A stretch of DNA of 64,000 bases from Isoetes taiwanensis (lineage: Eukaryota > Streptophyta > Lycopodiopsida > Isoetales > Isoetaceae), in contig JAJEKV010000014.1 in assembly GCA_021234155.1 (NCBI GenBank), positions 16,892,966-16,956,965 on the forward strand. Reading direction: 5' to 3'. Both the position numbers and the translations under genes were made by a program. Shown piece by piece: positions 21,430 through 30,510 of the stretch. The notes under the pieces were generated by a model. It worked only from the letters and a program-made list of their open reading frames with translations. It ran no database searches and was not told the DNA's origin. Position 1 is the first letter of the stretch; each line of letters opens with the position of its first letter.

Positions 21430-21990
21430 TAATGTCTTTGACGAATAGTTGCCATATCCTGAATAGGAGATGGCAACTCGTATTGAAGCTATGGGGCTTC
21501 TATTCTTTGGCAGAAGAAAGTTATTAAGGATTTGCTTGCTGATATAGAGGAAGTTTGCATCCCTCCAGGACAGATAAAATGCATAAATTAGCAAGAAGAG
21601 AAAAGGATACTTTGGTTAATGAAAAGAAAACTTCAGCGCAAGGAATCTCTAGAGATGAGCTTATAGCTGCAATATGCCTTATGGAAGAGGTGTGTCATCA
21701 TTTTTTCATGTTCAAACCATGCCATAAGTGACATGAAATTGGGCGAAGATTAGTTAGCTGCCTGAGAAGATTTCTACCGTGCCCATTCTTAGTCCTCTAG
21801 AAGATGATCAAGATCTGGAAAATGACTTCAGTGAAACAATCAAGAAAAATCAGGAAGGCCTTGACAATTATGTTGTTGAGAATGAACATGAGATCCCATA
21901 AAAGTTCAGCTACGTTAAAATGGATATGGAAGATCGTCTGGACTTGGGTCAACAACAAATAGATAGGACCGCAGTATAGTGACTGTTGAT
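21430..21990 (+). pseudogene. Coding-like, heavily frameshifted segment of unknown identity
   Basis: Pieces in different plus frames read like protein: QKKVIKDLLADIEEVCIPPG, then REKDTLVNEKK and ISRDELIAAICLMEE, and later EKISTVPILSPLEDDQDLEN and YVKMDMEDRLDLGQQQIDR. They are separated by frameshifts and stops (for example TAG near 21590). The hydrophilic, acidic composition and lack of low complexity argue for a decayed gene, but I cannot name a family. No intron boundaries were fixed. Confidence 0.3.
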
Positions 21991-22931
21991 ACAGATGGGA
22001 ATCCTAATCTTGTTAAGGATTCTCCATGAAATGTGCAGAAAGATCAGCCTAATAAAATATGATTTTTGACTAATCACCATGGCAATTCTTCTACGCTTTC
22101 AGGATGTTATATCTAAAACGTACATAAAAGTTCACTAATATAATAATATTTGACCTTAAACTAATTGCGGTGGCGATTCTTCTAAGCTTCATGGATGCTA
22201 TTAGTATTGAGTTATGAATGTTTTGGCTCATACTTTATCATTGTGTCACATATTTAGGTCTCTTCTTGGCAGGAAAGATCGCATTGGCGATCTTCTCCAC
22301 CTTTTATTGTGTATTGTAAGGTACAGAGATCCTTCGGTATAAGCTTAAATTGGATGTATACTAGGGACAATGACCTTGAACGTAAGCGAAGCATATTAAT
22401 TTGCGAATATTGAGCGGCTTGAAGGCTTTCTTGCTCTAGACTAACTACTATTAATTACAAACTACCCTTGTAAATGCACACTGCAAGTTATTTGGAGCAA
22501 AATGAAAATGCACTTTTTCTTAAAATAATGAATTCGAGCTTATAAATAAATCAATTTTTAATGAAGTCAAATTTTTACTCATTTGTAAAATATAAAGGCA
22601 TATGTATAGGGGAATGGTATTTCCGTCACATAGAAAGGGGCTCCGCACCGGTCTTGGATTGGCAAAATGATGGACTCGACACCATTCCCCTACGTTGATA
22701 CATAAGTGGTACAAAAAAGTGGACTTTTTTTGAGGGAAATGTAACCTATATGAGAAAACCACCTTTCTCAAAAGGGAAGTAATAACGCTTGCCATTTGAA
22801 AATACTTAAACATGACAAATATTACACTTTTCAACGCAAATTTCAATGATTTGAAGGGCTTATTGTAGTCTAAAAAATGCAAGAAAACAAGGTTCTTAGA
22901 GCAAAAAATACACTTTACTTTGGTGGAGAAT
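21991..22931. other. Non-coding stretch before the palindrome array
   Basis: No supportable gene. The minus frame at 22520-23080 runs into the palindrome array and derives half its length from it, so it is not taken as a gene. Confidence 0.4.
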
Positions 22932-23269
22932 CGAAAGTGTATTCCGGAATACACTTTCGTTTTCCTCTGAAGCCGAAGTGTATTTTGGAATACACTTTGG
23001 CTTCGGTGAAGACCAAAAGTGTATTCCGGAATACACTTTCGATTTTCTCTGATGCGGAAGTGTATTCCAGAGGAATACACTTTTGGTCTTCACCGAAGCC
23101 AAAGTGTATTGTATCTGAAATACACTTTGGCTTCAGTGGAGAACCGTACCGAAGCGAAAGTGTATAAGCCAAAGTGTATTTTGGAATATACTTTCGCTTC
23201 AGAGAAAAGCAAAAGTATATTCCAGAATACACTTTTGGTCTTTACCGAAGCAAAAGTGTATTTCAGAAT
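22932..23269. repeat. Array of about nine palindromes, period 41-43 bp
   Basis: The core is CGAAAGTGTATTCC joined to its own reverse complement, a perfect 28-bp palindrome at 22932-22959. Variants sit at 22973-23000, 23016-23039, 23058-23084, 23101-23128, a half copy near 23156, 23171-23194, 23211-23236 and a last incomplete one at 23251-23269. The 14-18-bp spacers are also related: the one at 23001-23014 is the reverse complement of the one at about 23085-23098, so the array has higher-order dyad symmetry. Because the units are palindromic, both strands give similar peptide-like frames; these are artefacts. It could be a minisatellite, the remains of a foldback element, or a cluster of binding sites. 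Confidence 0.85.
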
Positions 23270-23556
23270 AGGCAACGGATGGAGAAATGTTCGTATATTG
23301 TACTTTTTGCATCCACATGTCCATGATTTCTCTATCACACCGCAATACAGTCCTGGCGCTGGCGCTGGCGTCTAGAACTCAGAGACTGGAATACAAAAGT
23401 AAAGGCGCCAAAATTTCCTTTTAAAGGTACCCCTTACGTCCTGCTCTTCTTCTATGTGAAATGGAATATATTTAGTCTTACTATCCTGGAATAACTTTTA
23501 GTTTACCTTTCGCTTAATTTTAACTGGGACTTCCACTTGAACAGTGTGGTCTTGTA
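23270..23556. other. Spacer between palindrome array and DUF7869-like gene
   Basis: No gene or clear repeat is seen apart from a short GGCGCTGGCGCTGGCG run near 23353. If the downstream pseudogene had its own promoter it would lie here, but no convincing TATA box or start context can be pointed to. Confidence 0.35.
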
Positions 23557-25793
23557 TTGGGGAATAAGAAACGTTCTGCAGTCGAGAAAGTTTCTCATGT
23601 CTCTACACTACTTTGCAGTTGTGTGAAGATGATGAATTGCTTCGTGAACAAACTTCCAGCACTTTTTGTTGTCTCAAACTCTTCTAGTTTTGAAGAAATG
23701 CTTGGCCGGAACGTGTTTTCTCCTGAAGACCGGGCTTCTCCGAATCCTACCTCTACAAGATCCTTGTTGCTTCTCAAAGACACTCCGAGTCCAGCAAGTA
23801 CCAGACTGCCATCGCCTTTCCAACCGTCACTAAATCCAATAGGAAGTACACTTCCCCCTCCTTATATAGTATCACCACCTGTTTGTAGCAGGCTGCCACC
23901 ACCCTTTGTTCCATCCCCTAGAACTACAGAGGATCCACCACAATGAGTGGTTAGGAACAAGCTACCCCCACCATTTGTAGTTTCTCCTCCTTAGTGCAGA
24001 AATACAAGGAATGAAGAACGTACAGAAGGCTGTGAGATTCTCTACAATTTCTCTCACCGGGACTTCAACACAAATGAGGACGATGTTGCAGCATGTACTC
24101 ATATTCACATAACAGTTGTGACACATGGATTTGTAGAATTCTAGTCTGCTGTAAAGGAGATGTTTGCAAGAAATCCTTTTCAAGATGGTATAAGAACAGC
24201 TGCTGCCACAACATCTTATGGACCGTCACCATCTTTTAACACTGTGCCACCCCGTTATCCAGGAACAACTTCATGTGGTTTGTTTCTCTCTACAAATACA
24301 CCACTCGGAGCAGAGAAGATCACCCCTAGAGTAGAACTTTCAATAGAAGATGAAGACACCAACGAGGAGCAACGAGATTACATGTTCTCCAGCCAATCTT
24401 TGAATAAATTCAAGGTGGATTTTAGTTTGAGAGCATGCTCCTCTGTAAGAAGAAGAAACCTTATAGATGAACACAAAATGAGAAGATTTTTAAGAACTAA
24501 ATGCTGCTTATTGGATTGCATCAACGGATTTAACGTGGCTAAATTATGAGCAGTTAGAGACAAGTACAGTTCAATGACACTGCCAGACCATAATGCCTAC
24601 TTAGCTTATCATGTAAGACCAGACTGCAACACCTTCTTGCACTACATTAACCATGAACAAGTCTGCCAAAAATGCTTTATGGTTGTCCACCATTTAGGAT
24701 CCACGAGAATGTCTCGAATACACAAAAGATTGGATAAAAACCTAACAATTGATGATTATTGTGGACCAAGGAGTTGTAACAATGCATGCCCTCGCTGCTG
24801 TGTCATGGATGGAGAAATATTTTAGAGAAACGTGTGAGAAGTTGGCTAATCGCAACACGTATCATTTGACGGACAACATTACAAAAAAAGATGTCTTCAA
24901 CGAGTACAAAGAGACTTGCATTCAGTTTCAGCACCTCTTATTCACACTTCACTAGACTGTGAAAAAGTAAATTCGGCCTTGTGAAAAATCTTAAGAGACA
25001 TAGAATATCTGTTTGCTTAAGGTGTGCAGAATTAAAGAGTCAACGAGAAACTGCAAAGACATAGGTCAAAAGAAGTAAGCTCAAGTTCTCTAATCTCTCA
25101 CTTGTTTTAGAGAAATATTTTGACCCAATTTCTTCAACAGATATTGTGCAACAGAACCTTGCCAGACATCGTGAACAACAAGCAGCAGAGAGAAGAAAGC
25201 TTGCTAAGTACAGGAAAAAAAGCTCTCAAACATCCACTGCAATATGTGGTGTTGTAATTAATGGAATGGATAAACAAAAGACAACTCTACCCCATTTCTT
25301 AAATATTCCTAAAGATGTGCCAGAGGAATGTTTTGTTAAGGTCCACCTTGTAGGAGCTATGGTCTTTAAAGGAAGTCTAAAGTGCAAAGTATTTTTGACA
25401 TATCTAAACTTGCACGGTGACCCGAACCTCACAATTACAATTCTTAACAAGGTCCTGTGCGAGCAAGAGCAATTACTACTAGTGCTCTACTTGCAACTTG
25501 ACAACACTACAAGGGAAAACAAGAATCAAACACTATTTGCTTATTGTGCCATGCTAGTGGAGCTAGGGATCGTCAGAAAAGTAAAGCTTGGATTTTTACT
25601 TCTAGGCCACATTCATGATCAAATAGATCAGATGTTCAACAGATTTTCTGTGCGTCTTAGAAGGAAGAAGGCTTTTTATCTTCCTACTGTAGTTCGAATC
25701 ATTGAAGATTCTTACACTCCCATTCCAGTGGTCGAGCTTCTTGAAGACACTTTGTTGTCGCTAGCATCCACGACAAGGCACACATCCACATAA
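23557..25793 (+). pseudogene. DUF7869-like, transposase-like gene, N-terminal and central parts
   Basis: Frame 1 reads from 23557 to 24825 through several in-frame stops (near 23944, 23992, 24142, 24547, 24823). It first encodes a Pro/Ser-rich region (SRLPPPFVPSP) and then a Cys-bearing part (RRFLRTKCCLLDC, later VCQKCFMVVHHLGSTRMSR). The frame shifts at about 24750 (WMEKYFRETCEKLANR, then TYHLTDNITKKDVFNEYK), passes a C-x2-C (VCLRCAEL near 25010) and enters the open frame 25146-25793. That frame has Asp42 (NGMDKQK), Asp119 (QLDNTTRENKN) and Asp158/161 (GHIHDQID). This order matches plant proteins I know as DUF7869; the family name is from memory. Regularly spaced acidic residues suggest an RNase H-fold transposase, an inference. 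Stops and shifts make it non-functional as drawn, though missed introns could explain some. Confidence 0.6.
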
Positions 25794-26060
25794 GGCGCCA
25801 CATCCTCCTGTCGGTTGCTGATGGAAAGTCGCCTCACCAAGGAAGGCAAAGGTAATGCTTGCATCATTCTCTGGATATTGTAACTATTTCTTATCTTTTA
25901 TGTTTAAAACTTCGTCTCGAAAGCATAATGGCATCTATTCTATCCTATATCTGTTTCCTGCACCTCCTGCATCTGAGTCTGTCCTCAAGTTGCTGCCATG
26001 GACTACTGTTTTCCCTTCAAGTACCTCTTTCAAAAGTTCCTTCCCTTGGCCACACCTGGC
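25794..26060. other. Spacer after the DUF7869-like remnant
   Basis: The expected C-terminal third of the DUF7869-like protein is not seen here. Open frames crossing this part into the array have no family resemblance. Confidence 0.35.
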
Positions 26061-26678
26061 AAACGGGGCGCTCGCCCATTTTGGCCCCAGGATTATCCAT
26101 CTACTTCCCTTGCCCTAAGGGAACAGTGTGGGGAAATTGGGCGCCCGCCCATTTTGGCCCCAAGGATGTGCATCTGCTTCCATGGCATGGAGGGACAGCT
26201 GGGGCAAATTGGGCAACCGCCCAATTTTCCCTTCAAGTTCCTCAACTTGAACCATTTTACAACACTTCACACTTGGCAAATTGGGCGCCCGCCTAATTTC
26301 CCCTCACTTAAGCGCATCTCTAGGCAGATCATCCACTTGACCGCTGCCATGATCCATTTCACCACACGTCCCACTTGGCAAATTGGGCGCTCGCCCAATT
26401 TCTCTAGCAAGTGCCTCTAACAAACCCTAGCAAATTCGGTGCCCGCCCAATTTGGCATGTACATGGTGCAGCTCTGACCTTGCCTAGGAACCACCAGATG
26501 GCAAATTGGGCAGTCGCCCAATTTCCCATAAGTACCTCCCTGGAAGATCACTCCCTTGACCACAACTGGGAAAACGAGCACCCAGTTTCCCACTTAAGTG
26601 CCTCCCTGGGAGGATCACCCCCTTGACCACAACTGGGAAATTGGGCACCATCTATGAAATTGGGCGTCCACCCAATTT
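26061..26678. repeat. Array of about ten AAATTGGGCG...CGCCCAATTT palindromes
   Basis: Near-perfect 22-bp palindromes AAATTGGGC-N4-GCCCAATTT occur at 26061, 26134, 26206, 26278, 26380, 26432, 26503, 26571 (degraded), 26638 (half) and 26657. Spacing is 50-100 bp, mostly about 70. Spacers share (A)AGTGCCTCCCTGG, GATCA and CTTGACCAC, so the true unit is about 70 bp with one palindrome each. The strong left-right symmetry with variable central bases (GCCC, AACC, GCTC, AGTC) means the arms are better kept than the loop. No gene is encoded; open frames through it are by-products of the repeat. Confidence 0.85.
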
Positions 26679-26866
26679 GACAGTATTGAAACCCTTTTAC
26701 CACTTCATAGCGCCCTTTGAAACCCTGTTATTACTTGATAGAAGTATTTAATTCCTGTTTGATGCAATGCAGGACTAATGGAAAGGATCAAATAAACTAT
26801 TCGGATGCCTGGCTATGGACCTGGGATACCCCAGGCTGTTGCTGCTGCGAAAGAGAGTAAGAAGAT

Positions 26867-27470
26867 GTGTTATTTCAGGGGATTGATGTAGTTCCAGATG
26901 AAATTACTTCTCTTGCTGACAAGTACACTTGGTGCATTGAAATTAGAAATGTGAACCCTAATTCGAGCACAAACCACTCAAAGATTTGTGTTTGTATTTT
27001 GGTGCCAGGGACCAAGAAGACAAGTAATGCGGGCATACCAACTGATATGGGGTTAAACGCAGAAGTACCCGATGAGATAGAAGTTTATGTGGAGGATGTT
27101 TTGGACAAGTCCTTTCGTGGATATAGGATACCCTTTGCCACTTATGATCCCCAACTCATGTCAGCAAGCATAACTGAAAATCAAAACTCCTGTGCAGTCA
27201 AGGGTTGGCAGTTGAACTCATACGAGAACCTGGAGGGATCAAGAATTAGAAAACGGGGAGACATAAAAGATGGCTTCCATATAGTGAGGCAGTAGATTCT
27301 TGATCACAAGCGGACTAGGTCCAAGGGCTTGTATACAGAATATCATGGCAAGGCCCAACCAAAAGTGTACGATTCAATCTGGTTGAAGTCTCGTTATGGG
27401 GTTCCCAAAAAGGGGGATGCAGACGAAAGTATAAAGAAGTTCAAGAACGTAGTAGTTGATATGTTGGTGT
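26867..27470 (+). CDS. Unrecognised protein fragment, cut by a retrotransposon
   Basis: The frame from about 26867 gives 142 codons to a TAG at about 27293, then continues in frame through DHKRTRSKGLYTEYHGKAQP and YDSIWLKSRYGVPKKGD to about 27470. There the minus-strand gag element begins. Composition is ordinary globular protein (KYTWCIEIRNVNP, CVCILVPGTKK, EVYVEDVLDKSFRGYRIPF). A Met-led frame just upstream (26805, MPGYGPGIPQAVAAAKESKK) is in another phase and could be joined by a splice or a frameshift. I do not recognise the family. It may be another piece of the DUF7869-like element or a host gene remnant. Confidence 0.35.
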
Positions 27471-28853
27471 AGAGACCTGATCTGCAGATGAACTGGAACT
27501 AGAGCTAGAACCAGCAAATCGAAATGATCTAGTACGCCAATTAATCTGCGGGTTATGTAGCTCGAGCCAGGGCAGACCCAAGACCATTGACGCATGAGGG
27601 CTAGCAATGAGATTGAAGGAAATACTACAAGAAACTCCTTCGAACAAAACTTGAAGAGGCGCAGTACATTCTGTGACTGCACCCGAGGAGATCTCCCGTC
27701 CATCAATCACTTCGACAGAACCAGGATGCTCAACCTTGCTTCTAGAGATGGCGTGCTTACTGGCGAACGCACTATCCATAAAACAAGCATTTGCACCACA
27801 ATCATGTTGCGCCAACACTTGCAATCCTCCAACTTCTTTTTTCAATGATATAGGGATGAAGAATGCCTTGCTGACCTTATCCGATGGAATAAACATGTCA
27901 AGAAATGTGGAAGGAGTCTGAGAAAAGGAGGCCAGCCGATGAGAGACTCCTACTACTCGGACCGGCCCCTGAAGTTTTTCAACTGACTTGGGCACTTCAC
28001 CGGGCATCCACGAGCAATATGGCCAGCTCCTCCACAGTAGAGGCAAAGGTTAGCCTCTCTCCGACGCTGCTTCTCGGCGGCAGATAAAGGTCCTCGAACT
28101 GCCCGATCAATCTGCATAGGCTCGGGGTCGACTCTTTGGATTCTACCCGATGACACGGCGGCAGTAGGCTGCGGCGTTTGTGTGATTGGGAAGACCTTAC
28201 GTCCCTCTTGTCTACGTTCAAAGAGCCTATTATCACATCGAACTGCAAATCTGATGACTTCTTCCAGAGTCTGAGGATCTTCCATGGACAACAACATATC
28301 CTTGACATCCTCACATAACCCCCTTCGGAAACAATCTCGAAGTGCAATATCATCCAGTGATTATTTACGCAACTTGACGAAATTGACGATGCATATATCT
28401 GATTAGGGGAGAGCCTTGCCTTAGATTGTAGAGTTTTGTGACTGCTGTGCGCTGACAATCAGTGTCTCCAAAGCATGCCTCGAGCTCTGCAGTGAACGCA
28501 GCAAAATCTTGCAATTCTGAGGCTCCTTTCTCCAATAAAGAAGCAAACCAACTTAGAGCTGGCCCTGTGAGAAGAGAACCCATCAGCCCAACTTGTTCCT
28601 GGGCCATGGGATATCTATGAGGGTGGAGCTGGATCACAAGCCTGATCTGATTCAAAAAACCACGAAGCTTGGACCGAGTGCCGTCAAACTTCTCTGGCAG
28701 GCTGATCTTAGGCTCTGATAGCCTCAATCCAGAACTAGAAGCAGATTCATGTGAAGCAACACGTTCCTTAAGATCTTTATTGTCCAACTGCAACTGCTGG
28801 CATACTTGAACAAGCTGCTGGACCTGCTGTAATAACGTCGAAACCTCCTCCAT
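27441..28853 (-). pseudogene. gag: Sushi/Tf1-like retrotransposon gag and start of protease
   Basis: The likely start is ATG at 28853 (MEEVSTLLQQVQQLV), beginning a coiled coil. Then come the capsid-like LPEKFDGTRSKLRGFLNQI and LLTGPALSWFASLLEKG, ending at a frameshift near 28365. The second frame (28297-27953) has ALDELI-like helices, RRREANLCLYCGGAGHIARG (a CCHC zinc knuckle) and ends near 27953. The third (28046-27441) has a protease-like HDCGANACFMDSAFA, where D-S-G would be expected, and VLGLPWLELHNPQINW. This set is that of sushi/Tf1-type Ty3/gypsy elements, the group from which the mammalian PEG10/RTL genes arose. RT and integrase are missing: the copy ends near 27460 inside another coding segment. 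At least two frameshifts make it a pseudogene. Confidence 0.8.
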
Positions 28854-28919
28854 AGATATAAAATTACTAAATACGAGCAAAAAAATGCTTAGGATCAGAG
28901 CAGGCAAGAACCTTAAGGG

Positions 28920-28931
28920 ATTCCGGTTCAA
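28920..28931 (-). other. Self-priming primer binding site
   Basis: On the minus strand the 12 bases TTGAACCGGAAT lie just downstream of the LTR. They are perfectly complementary to ATTCCGGTTCAA at 29116-29105, about 34 bases after the TATA box, where the mRNA should begin. No match to initiator-Met or other common tRNA primers is seen. Tf1 and sushi elements prime reverse transcription with their own mRNA 5' end in this way. The assignment is inferred from sequence but fits the gag type. Confidence 0.6.
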
Positions 28932-28939
28932 ACTATCAT

Positions 28940-29290
28940 GAACCTACGCAAAAACAAGGAAAATACGTGGAGAATACGCAAGAAATACGGAAGAAATACG
29001 TTAAGATCGGCAAAGAATCTGATAAATGAACAGGAATCAAGAATACAATGGCCCGAAGGCAAGCAGGAACACGAGACAGATGCCTAGAAGGCTCAAGACT
29101 GGCGTTGAACCGGAATGGTTCGACAAGAAGGAGGTGCCTCCTTATATATCTAGGTCAACGGTCAGGATCGCGCCACTCCAATGGATGGGATCGCGCCAAG
29201 TATTGCGCATGCATTTAGGTTCTAGAATATTCTAGAACCTTCTGGAGATAGTCCCACATATGAGGAAGACATAACGGAATGTCTTCAACA
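28940..29290 (-). mobile_element. 5' LTR (about 350 bp) of the sushi/Tf1-like element
   Basis: On the minus strand the LTR starts TGTTGAAGAC at 29290 and ends near GTAGGTTCA at 28940, just before the self-priming site. A TATA box (29141-29148 on the plus strand, read as TATATAAG on minus) precedes the predicted RNA start by about 30 bases. Length and layout suit Tf1/sushi LTRs. The 3' LTR is absent because the element is truncated on the left, so LTR identity cannot be used to date it. The right edge touches a tRNA-like SINE head. Confidence 0.6.
29141..29148 (-). promoter_or_regulatory. TATA box of the sushi/Tf1-like LTR
   Basis: Minus-strand TATATAAG. The predicted cap site, 28-32 bases further, falls just before the 12-base self-complementary primer (29116-29105), which supports both calls. 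Confidence 0.55.
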
Positions 29291-29293
29291 ATT

Positions 29294-29400
29294 ATTGGTA
29301 GCGCACTTGGTAAGGGTGTGTGACTCGCAACTGGAAGGTTGCGAGTTCAAACTATGTCTTGTGCAACTACCCTTTTGCATCCGTGTGACGACCATCTTTT
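29294..29400 (+). mobile_element. tRNA-derived SINE head with A and B boxes
   Basis: TAGCGCACTTGG (29299-29310) fits the RNA polymerase III A box, and GAGTTCAAACT (29343-29353) fits the B box, at tRNA-like spacing. The intervening TGACTCGCAAC would be the anticodon-arm remnant. Together they look like the 5' head of a plant SINE. The body and tail were not delimited, and it abuts the LTR at 29290. No intact acceptor stem is seen, so this is not a functional tRNA gene. Confidence 0.5.
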
Positions 29401-29403
29401 GTT

Positions 29404-30510
29404 ATGGTCGTTACAGAGATAGAGTTGGATTTCATGATGCCTGGCCATACACACGAGGACATCGATGCTCTGTTTTGCAACTTCTCCTCCACTCTAAAGA
29501 AGGCCGAGGTGCTGACCATGTCGGAATTGCTATATGAGTTACACATATGCAATCTGAATGCACCTGTGTCCTATATTGTTGGTAAAGTGCCATATTGGAA
29601 GGGATTTATAGAAGGGTACATTCCCGACGGGGATGATAGATTGACTGGCCACACCACCCCCCTGACTTTCAAATTTGCTATGAATGGTGAGTGGTCCGTC
29701 ATGTGCTACAAAACCCGTCCGTGTTTCTTGGATTGGTTACCTACAGGTGGTATACAAATGTGGAAAGAAGGGGAAGACGGAAAGCCCATGATGCCAACTG
29801 GAAGCCCTAACCTGCTTCCACCGAAGGCATCATTAAAAGACCTTGGCCAGTTACGAAACAACATCCACAAGCATATCCTACATTGGGTTGCAATCTCCAC
29901 AAGCAAGAAGGGCACCCCAAAAACAGCCAACTATTTCGCATAGTTCACGGCTACAATTAAGTATTGGATGGGTCTTTTACAGGAGCTAGGGAAGATTTCA
30001 TGCACGGAGGGCACTTATGAGAACTTTTGGCCATGCACCAGACAAGAACGAGCTTAGCTACCAGAAATGGTGACAGTAGTGGAGCTAATTGCAAGCATCT
30101 CTCCTCCCTACGTGGGACCGTTGAAGGACAAACCCATACCAGAATTCAATCTATTCAAAGACATGAAGAAGGGTATGTTCATTATGGCACGTCCTGATGA
30201 CGTGTTGTGTCCCACCTGGGTAGGGTACGCCACTGAGGAGCCCCAAATGGATGATAAGAAGGAGAATTTTTTTGAGACAGTTCAGGTGACTTGGTGGGAG
30301 CCTGTCCTCGTGAGGAACCAAGTGTACCCAGCCAATTATATTAATTGTTGGAAGAAACGATGGAGGCCAACAACTGCTATTGATCACATTGAATTAGAGA
30401 CAATCGACTTTGCTTGGGCTCCATCAAATAGGAAGAAGCTCCCTAACACTATCAAGATTCCAGTGCTTGTTGCTGAAGCATACGCAACACTCGCTGGGGA
30501 TGTTAGCTAG
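29404..30510 (+). pseudogene. DUF7869-like, transposase-like gene, C-terminal part
   Basis: One plus frame runs from 29404 to 30510 with in-frame TAG codons at about 29941 and 30055. It starts at the motif LDFMMPGHTHEDIDALFCNF, the same region as GHIHDQIDQMF in the remnant at 23.6-25.8 kb. It continues with a C-terminal region (PYWKGFIEGYIPD, WSVMCYKTRP, LRNNIHKHILHW) and a tail with FFETVQVTWWEPVLV and YINCWKKRWRP. Because both copies contain the G-H-x-H-x-x-I-D block, they are two copies and not one split gene. The N-terminal and central thirds are missing here, with SINE and retrotransposon sequence immediately upstream. Two stops in an otherwise open 369-codon frame suggest recent decay. 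Confidence 0.6.

Noticed and set aside
22932-23269. CRISPR array
   Set aside because: Repeats are full palindromes with related, mutually inverted spacers, repeat identity is uneven, no cas genes are near, and the context is a plant nuclear genome.
22520-23375. Overlapping peptide-like frames on both strands (KVYSGIHF-type repeats)
   Set aside because: They follow from translating a palindromic repeat in several frames. No frame is favoured and no start context is present.
25859-26626. Several 70-145 codon frames across the second palindrome array
   Set aside because: They are by-products of the 70-bp repeat, with Pro/Ala/Trp runs imposed by its GC-rich palindromes, and differ in frame from unit to unit.
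28705-28725. Minus-strand GGCTATCAGAGCC as an initiator-Met-like PBS
   Set aside because: It lies inside gag coding sequence, and the LTR end is more than 200 bp away. The self-complementary 12-mer next to the LTR is a better PBS.
29294-29360. Functional tRNA gene
   Set aside because: A and B boxes are present, but no acceptor stem or proper anticodon arm can be folded. A SINE head is more likely.
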